Source: Bosea sp. BIWAKO-01 (GTDB lineage Bacteria > Pseudomonadota > Alphaproteobacteria > Rhizobiales > Beijerinckiaceae). From it: a DNA stretch of 64,000 nt. The translations under genes were made by a program, and so were the position numbers. This document shows, piece by piece, positions 31,845-41,317 of the stretch (the stretch's first letter is position 1; the number at the start of each line of letters is the position of its first letter). The notes under the pieces are model-generated. The model had not been told where the DNA came from, ran no database searches, and saw only the letters and a program-made list of their open reading frames with translations. The stretch lies in assembly GCF_001748145.1 (NCBI RefSeq), contig NZ_BCQA01000001.1, positions 4,242,501 through 4,306,500 on the forward strand. Reading direction: 5' to 3'.

Positions 31845-34800
31845 GCAGCCCACGCTACGCCGAGCTTCAGGTCACCTCGCATTTCAGTTTCCTGCGCGGG
31901 GCCTCCTCATGTGAGCAATTGTTCGCGCAGGCTGCGGCGGCTGGCACCGAAGCCCTCGCCATTGTCGACCGCAATTCGCTGGCGGGGATTGTCCGCGCCT
32001 ATGAGGCCGCAAAGACGACCGGGGTTCGCCTCGTCGTGGGGTGCCGGCTTGATCTGGTCGATGGTACGTCGGTGCTCGTCTACCCCACCGATCGGGCGGC
32101 GTACTCGCGGCTCTGTCGGCTGCTCTCGCTCGGCAAGAAGCGCGGTGGCAAGGCAAAGTGCCACCTCGAATGGCCCGATCTTGTCGCCTATGGCGAGGGT
32201 CTGATCGCTGTCCTCGTTCCTGATCACGCCGACGAGGAATGCGCCTTCCGTCTTCGGCGACTTCGCGATGCGTTCGCTGACCGCGTCTATCTCGCGCTGA
32301 CGTTGCGCCGACGACCGAACGACCAGCTCCGGCTTCACGAACTCTCGAACCTCGCTGCCCGGATGGGCGTGTCGACCGTCGTCACCAACGACGTGCTCTT
32401 CCATGAACCCGCGCGGCGCATTCTCCAGGACGTAGTGACGTGCATCCGACACAACGTCTCGATCGACGCCCTGGGCGACCGGCGCGAACGACATGCCGAT
32501 CGCTACATCAAGCCTCCGGAAGAGATGCATCGGCTGTTCAGCCGCTACCCCGAGGCTTTGGCGCGGACGCTACAGATCGTCAGCCGATGCCGCTTCTCGC
32601 TCGATGAACTGGCCTATCAATATCCCGAGGAGCGCGACGATCCGGCGCTCACTCCCCAACAGACCCTGGACAAGCTGACCTGGGAAGGCGCCATCGAGCG
32701 CTACCCCGAAGGCATTCCAGAGAGCGTAACCGCAGCTCTTCAGCACGAGCTTCGACTAATCGAGAAGCTTGGCTACGCCCCATACTTCCTGACGGTGAAC
32801 TCGATCGTTCGCTTCGCCCGATCGCGGGACATTCTGTGCCAGGGGCGCGGCTCGGCGGCGAACTCGGCCGTCTGCTACGTGCTCGGCATCACCTCGATCG
32901 ATCCGGGCCGCAATGATTTGCTGTTCGAGCGCTTCGTGTCCGAGGAGCGCCGAGAGCCGCCGGACATCGACGTCGATTTCGAGCATGAGCGGCGCGAGAT
33001 CGTCATGCAGTGGATCTTCGACACCTATGGGCGCGATCACGCTGCGCTATGCTCGACCGTTATCCGCTATCGCACCAAGGGCGCGCTCCGGGACGTCGGA
33101 AAAGCCCTTGGCCTGCCGGAGGACCTGATCGGCACGTTGTCCTCGCAGGTCTGGGCCTGGTCGGAAGCAGGCGTCGAGCCGCGCCATGTCGAAGAGCTGA
33201 ACCTCAACCTCAAGGATCGGCGGCTTCGTCTGACCCTCGACCTGGCGCGTCAGCTTATGGGCGCGCCCCGGCACCTCAGCCAACACCCCGGAGGGTTCGT
33301 CCTCACGCATGACCGGCTCGACGATCTCGTTCCGATCGAGCCCGCCGCCATGGCCGATCGACAGGTCATCGAGTGGGACAAGGACGATATCGATGCGTTG
33401 AAGTTCATGAAAGTCGACGTGCTGGCGCTCGGCATGCTGACCTGCATGAAGAAGGGGCTCAACCTTCTGTCCGAGCACAAGGGCATCAATCTCGATCTTG
33501 CGACGATCCCGGCCGAGGACCCTCGCACCTACGCGATGATCCGGAAGGCCGACACGCTCGGCACCTTTCAGATCGAGAGCCGCGCGCAGATGTCGATGCT
33601 GCCGCGGCTGAAACCCCGGACGTTTTATGACCTCGTCGTCCAGGTCGCGATCGTCCGGCCAGGCCCGATCCAGGGCGACATGGTGCATCCCTATCTTCGC
33701 CGGCGCGAGGGTCTGGAGCCAGTCCACTATCCCAAGCCGGAGCTGGAGAAGGTGCTGGGCAAGACCCTGGGCGTGCCGCTGTTCCAGGAACAGGCCATGC
33801 GCGTGGCGATCGAGTGCGCCGGCTTCACCCCGGGTGAGGCCGACATGCTCAGAAAGTCGATGGCGACTTTCAAGTTCACCGGCGGCGTCTCCGTGTTCAA
33901 GGACAAGCTGATCGCCGGCATGGTCGCCAACGGCTACGAGCCGGAGTTCGCCGAGCAGACTTTCAAGCAGCTCGAAGGGTTCGGCAGCTATGGCTTTCCG
34001 GAAAGCCACGCAGCCTCATTCGCGCTGATTGCCTACGCCTCAGCGTGGCTCAAATGCTGGCATCCCGACATCTTCTGCGCTGCACTCCTCAACAGCCAGC
34101 CCATGGGCTTCTATGCTCCCGCCCAGATCGTCCGTGACGCGCAGGCGCATGGAATCGAGATTCGTCCGGTCTGCGCCAACGCCTCGAGGTGGGACAGCAC
34201 GCTTGAGCCGACCCGCGACGACAGCCGCTTCGCGATCCGGCTGGGTTTGCGCATGGTGAAAGGGCTCGCCAATGCTCACGGGGCGGCCATCGTCGCGGCT
34301 CGGGCCGATCAGCCCTTTGCTTCCGTGGATGACCTCTGGCGGCGTGGTGGCGTTCCCGTGGCTGCGCTCACGCATATTGCCGAAGCCGACGGCTTCCGAC
34401 CGTGCTTCGGTCTGGCGCGTCGTGAGGCGCTGTGGGCGATCAAAGCGCTGCGCGATGAGCCGCTACCGCTTTTCGCGGCAGCCTCTGCCAGGCAGTCCGA
34501 GATCATCCCCGAAGTGGACGAGCCGACTGTGTCCCTGCGGCAGATGACGACCGGCAGCGAGGTGGTCGAAGACTACCGACATGTCAGCCTGTCGCTGCGC
34601 AGTCACCCGGTCGCCTTCCTCCGAAGGGATCTGCGGCGGCGGCGCATCGTTACCTGCGCCGAGGCGATGGAAGCACGTGATGGCCGCTGGCTCGAGGCCG
34701 CTGGGATCGTGCTTGTCCGCCAGCGGCCAGGCAGCGCCAAGGGCGTCATGTTCATCACCCTCGAGGATGAGAGCGGCATCGCCAACCTCGTCGTCTGGCA

Positions 34801-35113
34801 AAAGGTCTTCGAGCAGAACCGCCGCACCATTCTGTCCGCCGGCATGATTTCCGTGCGTGGACGGATACAACGCGAAGGCGAAGTAGTGCATCTCGTTGCG
34901 CAGCGGCTTTCCGATCTGTCTGCCGAGCTTGCCAGCGTCGGCGACCGGGAGGCGCCTTTCCCCGTGCCGCATGGGCGCGGCGACGAGTTCCATCACGGCT
35001 CGGCGACACCGGCCCCGCGCGGGATGCCGCCGAAGGGCCTGCGGACCCGCGACATCTACATCCCGGACCTGCACATCGACACGATCAAGGTGAAGACGCG
35101 GGACTTCCGCTGA
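31841..35113 (+). CDS. dnaE2: DnaE2, error-prone DNA polymerase III alpha subunit (1090 aa)
   Basis: The protein has the full DnaE layout: an amino-terminal PHP domain ([19 protein letters not shown]), the polymerase palm with the catalytic aspartates in [14 protein letters not shown] (about residue 374), and helix-hairpin regions ([16 protein letters not shown]). An OB-fold carboxy part follows ([19 protein letters not shown]), and the typical end is [12 protein letters not shown]. It carries out mutagenic lesion bypass during the SOS response with ImuB. It starts in an ATGA overlap with imuB. Its TGA stop at 35111-35113 is the first three bases of the 14-bp repeat that flanks the recombinase-trio element. 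Confidence 0.95.
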   Translation: MSSPRYAELQVTSHFSFLRGASSCEQLFAQAAAAGTEALAIVDRNSLAGIVRAYEAAKTTGVRLVVGCRLDLVDGTSVLVYPTDRAAYSRLCRLLSLGKKRGGKAKCHLEWPDLVAYGEGLIAVLVPDHADEECAFRLRRLRDAFADRVYLALTLRRRPNDQLRLHELSNLAARMGVSTVVTNDVLFHEPARRILQDVVTCIRHNVSIDALGDRRERHADRYIKPPEEMHRLFSRYPEALARTLQIVSRCRFSLDELAYQYPEERDDPALTPQQTLDKLTWEGAIERYPEGIPESVTAALQHELRLIEKLGYAPYFLTVNSIVRFARSRDILCQGRGSAANSAVCYVLGITSIDPGRNDLLFERFVSEERREPPDIDVDFEHERREIVMQWIFDTYGRDHAALCSTVIRYRTKGALRDVGKALGLPEDLIGTLSSQVWAWSEAGVEPRHVEELNLNLKDRRLRLTLDLARQLMGAPRHLSQHPGGFVLTHDRLDDLVPIEPAAMADRQVIEWDKDDIDALKFMKVDVLALGMLTCMKKGLNLLSEHKGINLDLATIPAEDPRTYAMIRKADTLGTFQIESRAQMSMLPRLKPRTFYDLVVQVAIVRPGPIQGDMVHPYLRRREGLEPVHYPKPELEKVLGKTLGVPLFQEQAMRVAIECAGFTPGEADMLRKSMATFKFTGGVSVFKDKLIAGMVANGYEPEFAEQTFKQLEGFGSYGFPESHAASFALIAYASAWLKCWHPDIFCAALLNSQPMGFYAPAQIVRDAQAHGIEIRPVCANASRWDSTLEPTRDDSRFAIRLGLRMVKGLANAHGAAIVAARADQPFASVDDLWRRGGVPVAALTHIAEADGFRPCFGLARREALWAIKALRDEPLPLFAAASARQSEIIPEVDEPTVSLRQMTTGSEVVEDYRHVSLSLRSHPVAFLRRDLRRRRIVTCAEAMEARDGRWLEAAGIVLVRQRPGSAKGVMFITLEDESGIANLVVWQKVFEQNRRTILSAGMISVRGRIQREGEVVHLVAQRLSDLSAELASVGDREAPFPVPHGRGDEFHHGSATPAPRGMPPKGLRTRDIYIPDLHIDTIKVKTRDFR

Positions 35114-35306
35114 GGGGGGCGCCGTAATCACGATTCTCCTTATCAAGTTGAGCCTTGAGCCGACGGAGCTCCGCAGAAACGTCCGGGTTCGAAATCAGAT
35201 AGCCGCCGGTCCGGGATGGCGTGTCATGGCGGAGTCGTCTCACAAGCTTCCCGACCTCAGGCTCCTTGAGGTCCCTTTTCTCAGGTGCATTATCGGATTC
35301 GACCAT
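35085..35306 (-). CDS. Small basic protein at the end of the recombinase-trio element (73 aa)
   Basis: The product contains [40 protein letters not shown] and [18 protein letters not shown]. It is charged and helical, perhaps DNA- or protein-binding. ATG 35306 with AGGGAAG upstream is preferred to ATG 35321. Its start overlaps the end of the accessory gene at 35290, so it belongs to the element operon. The last 14 or so residues are read through the 14-bp repeat into the antisense strand of dnaE2, so the carboxy tail depends on the insertion site. Confidence 0.5.
   Translation of the reverse strand: MVESDNAPEKRDLKEPEVGKLVRRLRHDTPSRTGGYLISNPDVSAELRRLKAQLDKENRDYGAPLSGSPASSP
35111..35124 (+). 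repeat. 14-bp direct repeat, left end of the recombinase-trio element
   Basis: TGAGGGGGGCGCCG occurs here and, identically, at 41304-41317. The first three bases are the dnaE2 stop codon. This is the expected footprint of a site-specific integration (att core or target duplication). Confidence 0.75.
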
Positions 35307-35781
35307 TATTCTTCCCTTCACGCATGCGCCGCTTACTCATCAAATGCGCCACGTTATCGGTCTTGGCGCCGTCTCCGGCTCTCAAGCTCGCTATCTCGCG
35401 CTCCATAACCATTATCCTGAACGACAATGCAGCGATGGTTTGAGCCAAGCGCTCCGATCTCGAGATTTCAGAGACATTCTTTTTCTCAGGCGCGGCCTCG
35501 TCGCCATCAACCGAATCTTCGGCTGAGATTTTTCCTGTCTGAATCTTAAGTTCCCGGACGAGAGCTCGCAGCTCGCCCCTAAGTTCTTCGTGGTATTTCG
35601 GCCGCAAAGTACCTCTGGATTTGACTCCAGCGATCTTCCGGATGGCAGTTTCGGTTATCGTTCCCTCGTATAGGTAGGTCGCCGTAGCGGGATCGAAATT
35701 CTTGGCGTCCAGTACCCGCGCCTTGAAAACCGCCATCGCTCGGCGCATGTCGCGGTCCGTGTCCGCCGCCGTTTTACCCAT
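35290..35781 (-). CDS. Accessory protein of the recombinase trio (163 aa)
   Basis: The amino-terminal half contains DPATATYLYEGTITETAIRK IAGVKSRGTLRP, which looks like a helix-turn-helix followed by a basic segment. The second half is a long charged coiled coil (HEELRGELRALVRELKIQTG and LAQTIAALSFRIMVMEREIA). This order of a helix-turn-helix and then a coiled coil resembles TnpC of Tn554, which aids the recombinases, so a similar accessory role is inferred. GGAGG seven bases before ATG 35781 sets the start. It overlaps the third recombinase gene by 8 bp. Confidence 0.6.
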   Translation of the reverse strand: MGKTAADTDRDMRRAMAVFKARVLDAKNFDPATATYLYEGTITETAIRKIAGVKSRGTLRPKYHEELRGELRALVRELKIQTGKISAEDSVDGDEAAPEKKNVSEISRSERLAQTIAALSFRIMVMEREIASLRAGDGAKTDNVAHLMSKRRMREGKNNGRIR

Positions 35782-37756
35782 CAGCGACCTCCAGCAGCTC
35801 GGAAACGATCGGATCTTCAGCGAATTCGTCGAGCAGTTCCGGAAAAGCATTAAGCTTCTCTCGCACGACCCGCGAGTAATGGCTCCAGATCAAACTTCCA
35901 GGCTCTGCCTTCCGCATGTGCGACAGCGCGTCGGATACGTTGATTCGTGCTTGCTCAAGGAACTCGGGCATCTCCAGATGCCAGGCGCAGTCGAGCTTGC
36001 ATTTTGCGATATTTGGTAGCTCGTTTTCGCTCGCGCAGGCCCCAGCCTCACCGATTGGCTTACAGCATGCGACCAACCCAGGCAGGAGTTGCTTGATGGC
36101 AAAGCCATCGGGTCCGCTTGTAAGCCGGTCGACAATGTCTTCGGCCGTTAGCCTGGCCTGATCGCGTTTGCCTGTCGGCACAATTACGTCGAGATTTTCA
36201 GCCAGTCGCGATATGGCGACCTGAAATTGATTGGCGCCACCCCCGCGCAATTCCTCGGCCCTTTCGACGTAAGCGATGGCGATCTGTCTCTGCTCCTCCT
36301 CGGCGAGCTCGCGGAGCTCTTCGAGGATACCGTCGTTTGCAAGAATGTACCGCAACGTCATCGCAAGGTTCTCGTGCCCGAAAAGCCTTCTCAGAATCGA
36401 GGGCCCGCCGTGGAGAGCGATCACGATTAGCCGCGCGGTAGTCTTTCTGAATCTGTGGTGGTGACACGATGTGCCGTCGAGGAGGTCCGAGAACCCATTC
36501 TTAGCTGCAAATCTAACAAGAGTTTGCGCAATTTGCCTTTTCGGCTCTCCTCCATCGAATAGAGTGTTGCATTTGCGTAAGAAAAAGCGAAATTCGTGAT
36601 CTTCAGAAACTCTTATGTAAGCCAGTTGGCCGATAATAATTCTTCTCAATTCAGGGCTGATAGGCCAGTCTCTTTTTGAGCCGGAGAATGAGTTCGAGAG
36701 CTTAAATGTATTTCCGTTTATGAAGCTATCGAGCTTTCCTTGCGTTCGACGACTGACAAGGAACTTACGCCTCGGCAGAGCGGCTACCTCCTCCCAGCGT
36801 GGCCCGAGCAGCAGGGACAAGATGAAGATCGTCGCGGTCTGGCATAGGTTTGCGAGCGCGATGAGATCCTTGGATGAGCCGGCATAGAAGCCATCCGGCC
36901 ACGACCTCGCCTTCGCGATGACAGCGACGTCATCGGGAGTTGGCGATCTTGGTAGCGCGCGAAGCTCTCGAAGAACGCTATTTACGATCGGCCGAACGCC
37001 TTCGAGCACCCGCAAGCAAAACTCTCCCGCGGCTGCAACGAACTTGTCGGGGAAAGGCTGCCACTTGCGGTCGTCTTCAGCATCTCGGTTGCCATCTCGA
37101 ATCGCAGAGACGTCGAGGCCATCATGAAGCTGCTCAATTCCCTCGGTATCATCCACGCCCACGGATTGAAGAGACGGGGGCGGTTCAAACATGCGGTAGC
37201 TCTCAGGCGCAAGAGCTTTCCAGAGCCGCAGTGTCTTGTATACAGGTGGAACCGACTTGCGTAGGTTTTTAGGTAATTTTTCAATGAATCTAATAAGATC
37301 AACATATAGCAACTCTGAAAATTTTCTCCCTTCAGAAAGGGAGAAGTGGCCTAATCTTGTGTAAAATTGCCTCCTTATCCTCAAAGTTGATATAGACAGC
37401 GGCTTTACGTGAGAAAAAAACTCTAAATACATACATCTTTTGATGTTTATTTTTATTTCTTGGACGTCGACTTCACTGTAATCGCCTTTTATGTGAAATT
37501 TATGCTTTAGAGTATGTGTCGGCCTTGTCTCATATTCACGATGCCACGCGATCGGGGTTTCCCACAGATCGTCACGCACGTGGATTGCGCCGCCCTCTGG
37601 CGTCGGGAATAGCGGAAGATCCACGAACAATTCGTCTTGATCGAAACGAGCATCTCCGGGCATCGGATAGAGCGTCCTGGCTTCGAGCTTTGCACCTTGC
37701 CAACCGGATGCTGCGAGATCGCTCCACCATAACAGTAAGCCGGGCGGCGGGATCAT
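35774..37756 (-). CDS. Tyrosine recombinase, third of the trio (660 aa)
   Basis: A long amino-terminal part (about 270 residues) precedes the catalytic domain, in which all key residues are visible. They are the first Arg in LLLGPRWEEVAAL, the Lys in FSGSKRDWPIS, H-x-x-R in HRFRKTTAR, and the His and Tyr in LFGHENLAMTLRYI. After the tyrosine a 190-residue tail carries a cysteine group (VACCKPIGEAGACASE, CKLDCAWHLEM), probably a zinc site. It is much larger than ordinary integrases and similar in size to TnpB of Tn554. Its ATG overlaps the stop of the second recombinase. Confidence 0.85.
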   Translation of the reverse strand: MIPPPGLLLWWSDLAASGWQGAKLEARTLYPMPGDARFDQDELFVDLPLFPTPEGGAIHVRDDLWETPIAWHREYETRPTHTLKHKFHIKGDYSEVDVQEIKINIKRCMYLEFFSHVKPLSISTLRIRRQFYTRLGHFSLSEGRKFSELLYVDLIRFIEKLPKNLRKSVPPVYKTLRLWKALAPESYRMFEPPPSLQSVGVDDTEGIEQLHDGLDVSAIRDGNRDAEDDRKWQPFPDKFVAAAGEFCLRVLEGVRPIVNSVLRELRALPRSPTPDDVAVIAKARSWPDGFYAGSSKDLIALANLCQTATIFILSLLLGPRWEEVAALPRRKFLVSRRTQGKLDSFINGNTFKLSNSFSGSKRDWPISPELRRIIIGQLAYIRVSEDHEFRFFLRKCNTLFDGGEPKRQIAQTLVRFAAKNGFSDLLDGTSCHHHRFRKTTARLIVIALHGGPSILRRLFGHENLAMTLRYILANDGILEELRELAEEEQRQIAIAYVERAEELRGGGANQFQVAISRLAENLDVIVPTGKRDQARLTAEDIVDRLTSGPDGFAIKQLLPGLVACCKPIGEAGACASENELPNIAKCKLDCAWHLEMPEFLEQARINVSDALSHMRKAEPGSLIWSHYSRVVREKLNAFPELLDEFAEDPIVSELLEVADG

Positions 37757-39669
37757 TGCCGCGTCTCCCGGGCGAAACCAGCGAACATGCCCGTTTGGAC
37801 TATGACCGGCAGATGGCGGGCCTCCTCGATTGATTTAGCTACCAAAGAGTGATGAAATTTATTGCGAATATGCAGATATAAAGCCAACATCACTGGATAG
37901 TCGCTCGTCTCCCAAAGAGACAAAGCAATATCACTGCGTAGACGTTCCAGGTCCATAATAACTCGAGACAACATAACTAAGCTTTCTTTCGTCGCATACC
38001 ACCTGCTGCAAGCGAAGCAGCGTTGGGCCAAGCAGATTCGACCACCCGGATTGCCCGGATCGGCATCCTTGTCGGGTTTTGTTGGCTCACTGCACAGCAG
38101 TCCTGATGTCGATTTATGCAGTCTCTCAGGTCTGTGACTGGCTGGAGAGAACTTTCCTACTTTGAGATCTAATATTATTCGGTTCTGTAGATCAATTTGT
38201 TTCTTTTTATCTTCTATTATAACAGATTTCTTTTCAAGATAATGAAGAAGAGAAGCAATCGTCGAGTGACCCAAGGCCTGCATCGTAAGAATATGGTTGA
38301 ATCCGCTGCGAAAATAAACAAACAATGCCCAAATATCACGGCCATCTGACAGCCTATATCGGAATGGAGGCCTTTTTTCTTTAGCCGCAATTGCGTCAAA
38401 GAATGCGTCAAGCCACCCGTGAATAGTGTCCTTGCTTTTTCCGGGAAGGATGTCCCTTATGCCAAACTGAGTTGGGTATACCCAGATCAGTTCCGCTCGC
38501 CGCGCCATATCCCCATCACCGGTGAGTGCCGCCACTTCTTTCATCCGGCTTCGTAACGGGGCCTGTATCTCGATCACTCGCTGGATAATTCTGTAGGCAT
38601 CGGTGTGCTTCGTCCGCGAAGACGATGCCCGGACGATCCGCTCACCGTCCCGCTTCGGACCGAAAAGGATCACTCGCTTCTCCGGAGAGAAGAGGTCGGG
38701 CGTGAACCATCTATCGACAGGCATGCGCGCGATGGTGTCCACATTCAGGCCGGTCTTCATGCTTACCATTGCGAGAGCAACCGCGATTTCGGGAGCGCGA
38801 AGAAATACGCACGCGACGTGCGCATCAATCGTCGCGTTCTGATAGAAGCCTTCTTCCCAAACTAGGTCGGCCGGCAAATCGTGGCGAAGACGATCTGGGC
38901 GTTGGGACATGAGGTGTCCCGGATCACGCGCAATAGATCGGAATGGCGTCTCCTTGAGCAGGTATGCTAGGCGGTTTTTTGCGTGGTTCCAGTACCCGCC
39001 GTTCCACCTATAGGTACCGCTACTTCCAGGGACGAATTCGTCCGCACGCGAAGCCAGGTCTCTTCCGCGATCAATGCGCCGTAATATGCCGTGCCAAGCA
39101 CGAGCGAGATGTCGGAATGCCCATTTCGCATCGTCAAATTCGACATGTTCAATGTCATACATCTCACTGGCTGAGTATTTGAAATAAATATATATATTAA
39201 GTACAGCTTTCCGCGTGTTGCCATGGTCGTAATCAAGCTCGAAAGCTTGAATAAACACGGAATGAACTAGCCAGTTTATCTTATATTTATAGCTTTGAGC
39301 CATTTCACTAGCTGAAATAGATTTTAGCCAGTTGATAAAATGCCGCCAGATCGCCTCAAGCTCCTCCCAAGTGAGGTCATCGATCTTTACGGCTTTGGCG
39401 CCGTGCATCAGCTCCGACAATCGCTCTTGATCGTCCAGAAAGCGCCAGAAATGCGTCAAGCAAGTGCGAAGGGCCATCGCGGACAACAGCGTGGTCTGCC
39501 TCACGCTGCGTTGAAAGCCCTCCTTGATGCGCGCAGCCAATTGGGGACGACCGCGGTAGGTGCTACCGGCGAAGTCCGATCCGACCGCCAACGGTTCGAT
39601 TGTGAAGGTCCATTTCGCCGTCTTTCGAGTCACCGGATCGGAGGTGCGGCCGGAAACGATCCAGTTCAC
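37753..39669 (-). CDS. Tyrosine recombinase, second of the trio, with altered active site (638 aa)
   Basis: The catalytic domain is recognisable by LGHSTIASLLHYLEKK with the usual His and Tyr. However, the first Arg position reads Asn in KTGLNVDTIARM and the H-x-x-R box reads S-D-G-R (LSDGRDIWAL). Two of the key residues are thus replaced, so this partner may be inactive as a nuclease and play a structural or regulatory part in a mixed complex. A cysteine pair (QRCFACSRWYAT) in the tail recalls the tail of the third recombinase. Start and stop overlap both neighbours by 4 bp (ATGA), so translation is coupled. Confidence 0.8.
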   Translation of the reverse strand: MNWIVSGRTSDPVTRKTAKWTFTIEPLAVGSDFAGSTYRGRPQLAARIKEGFQRSVRQTTLLSAMALRTCLTHFWRFLDDQERLSELMHGAKAVKIDDLTWEELEAIWRHFINWLKSISASEMAQSYKYKINWLVHSVFIQAFELDYDHGNTRKAVLNIYIYFKYSASEMYDIEHVEFDDAKWAFRHLARAWHGILRRIDRGRDLASRADEFVPGSSGTYRWNGGYWNHAKNRLAYLLKETPFRSIARDPGHLMSQRPDRLRHDLPADLVWEEGFYQNATIDAHVACVFLRAPEIAVALAMVSMKTGLNVDTIARMPVDRWFTPDLFSPEKRVILFGPKRDGERIVRASSSRTKHTDAYRIIQRVIEIQAPLRSRMKEVAALTGDGDMARRAELIWVYPTQFGIRDILPGKSKDTIHGWLDAFFDAIAAKEKRPPFRYRLSDGRDIWALFVYFRSGFNHILTMQALGHSTIASLLHYLEKKSVIIEDKKKQIDLQNRIILDLKVGKFSPASHRPERLHKSTSGLLCSEPTKPDKDADPGNPGGRICLAQRCFACSRWYATKESLVMLSRVIMDLERLRSDIALSLWETSDYPVMLALYLHIRNKFHHSLVAKSIEEARHLPVIVQTGMFAGFARETRQ

Positions 39670-40925
39670 GCGGCCTCTCCGTCGAGTTCGTCGCTGTACT
39701 GCTGAGGTATCTCAGAGCCCATCAGGTATGCGACGCCACGTAGGTATTTTACCGTTGTCTCAATGCTCTCATGACCGAGTGCGCTTTGAAGCCGAAGCAA
39801 TTCGGCTGAAAGTATCGCCTCTCCTGAAGAGATGTTGAACGCATGAGGGTGCATCGAGAGAATCCTCGCCTTCTGCTTCCACTCTCTCAGCAAAAAGTGC
39901 GCGGCGAAGTGATGTCTCAGGACGTGTGGCGACAGGGCCGAATATCCGGCAGCATGCCGTGCTCGAGCAAATTGCTTCTGGAGATACCGAGGCTGCATGG
40001 GCGCGGTTCCCTCGATGCTGTCGCCGATCAAAAGCGCATCGGTCGGGGTCGCTAGCCGCGCCTCGTAGAACTTTCGATCGAACTCCTTGAAGCGCTCAAC
40101 CGCCCTGACGATACTCTCGTCGATCGGCACTGGGCGAGACTTCCCGAATTTTCCAGTGACCGTCACGAACCGGCGCGCTCGATCTTTGTGGAACTCTTCG
40201 AGAGACGGAAACGACCTTACGGTCAGAGCTAGGACCTCAGCGATGCGCAATCCCATTCGATGGATTAAGCGAGCAGCCAACGTTCCAGGGGCGGTTTCGA
40301 ATTCGCCACAAAATGCATCGATCTCCTTCTCATCGTACCAGACCTCGATCTGCTCCGGGTTGCACCGGCGCATAACCAGGAGTTCCCCTTTGTCGCCGGA
40401 CCTTCTCGAGCGGCGGAATCGCCGGCCCTTCTTCGATCGCTCTAGGACAAGACGACCACGCCAGCCTCTCTGAGAACCGAAATTGAGAAAGTCGATGGCC
40501 GAGAGGAGGTATTGGTTGACTGAGGAAGGCTGGAGGCCCTGCTTTTTAGAGGTGAGGCCAGCTTCCAGATCGTCGCCGTAGAGTTCGAGAGTGGCTTGGT
40601 CGACTTCGCGATAATCCAAGCCCTCAAGCAACAGCCACCTGCGCAGGACATCGAGTTGATACGCTCGGCTCCGAAGGTAGTTGAGCTGCGCGCGAAGGAC
40701 CTCTCGGCCGTACACCTCTAAGTCTCTTCCTGGCACCGGGGTTGCCGGCGACCAGTCGCCGTTCCGGCGCGCCCAAAGATACTCGTTCAATCGCTCGTCG
40801 AACTCTCCAGTCTCATTGACAATAAACGGCGCACCTTCGAGCCCCGGCGGAATGCCCTCCTTGATTGCTTCTTGGCTGACAACGAACACAGTGCGAACTG
40901 CCTGCCTAGACGCTGCCATGGCCAT
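39666..40925 (-). CDS. Tyrosine recombinase, first of the trio (419 aa)
   Basis: The amino-terminal region contains a core-binding part (QLNYLRSRAYQLDVLRRWLL, SVNQYLLSAIDFLNF). The catalytic domain has the full set: Arg in RMGLRIAEVLAL, Lys in VTGKFGKSRPVPI, H-x-x-R in SPHVLRHHFAAH, and His and Tyr in ALGHESIETTVKYLRG. It is probably the main strand-exchange enzyme, comparable to TnpA of Tn554. It is the first gene of the five-gene operon, whose promoter should lie within 40926-41200. Confidence 0.88.
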   Translation of the reverse strand: MAMAASRQAVRTVFVVSQEAIKEGIPPGLEGAPFIVNETGEFDERLNEYLWARRNGDWSPATPVPGRDLEVYGREVLRAQLNYLRSRAYQLDVLRRWLLLEGLDYREVDQATLELYGDDLEAGLTSKKQGLQPSSVNQYLLSAIDFLNFGSQRGWRGRLVLERSKKGRRFRRSRRSGDKGELLVMRRCNPEQIEVWYDEKEIDAFCGEFETAPGTLAARLIHRMGLRIAEVLALTVRSFPSLEEFHKDRARRFVTVTGKFGKSRPVPIDESIVRAVERFKEFDRKFYEARLATPTDALLIGDSIEGTAPMQPRYLQKQFARARHAAGYSALSPHVLRHHFAAHFLLREWKQKARILSMHPHAFNISSGEAILSAELLRLQSALGHESIETTVKYLRGVAYLMGSEIPQQYSDELDGEAA

Positions 40926-41303
40926 GCCGAGCCTCCGCGCGCCGAACTGTGAAGTCCGCGCATCCTGAAACGCTCACCACCTGATCAAGCGTTGCTCCGC
41001 TGGCCACCGCGAGCCTCCCTTGCGCTGCTGGACATGCTGAACCGGATAAAAACATGTCGGCGGCGGCGTCAAGTATATAGCGCATAAATCGTAGATTATT
41101 TTTATGAAGTACGATTCGGCCTTGACAAGGATTCGCCTTGAACTGGAGTCACAACTGGTTATCGTGAGATTAGGGATTGAGCTATCGAATCCTTTACGTC
41201 GAATCCTTGAATTGTAATCTTTTGAGGATTGAATCCTTGCGCCGTGATCGACCGGCCGAACTTGGCCGACCCGTCGCGCTCGGTGGTCGCGAACATCTTC
41301 TCG
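40926..41303. promoter_or_regulatory. Leader and end region of the recombinase-trio element
   Basis: No gene lies here. The A+T-rich stretch 41060-41180 probably contains the operon promoter. Four copies of the octamer AAGGATTC (one direct at 41127, three inverted at 41187, 41201 and 41231) lie near the element end and are candidate recombinase-binding sites. Confidence 0.45.
41127..41238. repeat. Four short repeats near the right end of the element
   Basis: AAGGATTC occurs at 41127-41134, and its complement GAATCCTT at 41187-41194, 41201-41208 and 41231-41238. The last belongs to an AGGATTGAATCCT palindrome. The spacing is irregular. Confidence 0.5.
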
Positions 41304-41317
41304 TGAGGGGGGCGCCG
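41304..41317 (+). repeat. 14-bp direct repeat, right end of the recombinase-trio element
   Basis: TGAGGGGGGCGCCG is identical to 35111-35124 and in the same orientation. The original sequence after dnaE2 presumably continues from 41318. Confidence 0.75.

Larger units (their letters stand above)
35111..41317. mobile_element. 6.2-kb integrated element with three tyrosine recombinases and two small genes
   Basis: Five overlapping minus-strand genes (recombinases of 419, 638 and 660 residues, then 163- and 73-residue proteins) lie between identical 14-bp direct repeats. The element abuts the dnaE2 stop codon without damaging the gene. The interior is visibly richer in A+T than its surroundings (for example 37250-37550 and 38150-39300), a sign of transfer. 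The layout recalls Tn554 (tnpA, tnpB and small tnpC) and recombinase-in-trio elements, but the protein sizes and the extra third large recombinase fit neither exactly. No cargo gene is present. Confidence 0.75.

Noticed and set aside
35085..41317. Phage-defence or antiphage cargo inside the recombinase element
   Set aside because: All five frames are recombinases or small accessory proteins. No nuclease, toxin or ATPase domain was found.
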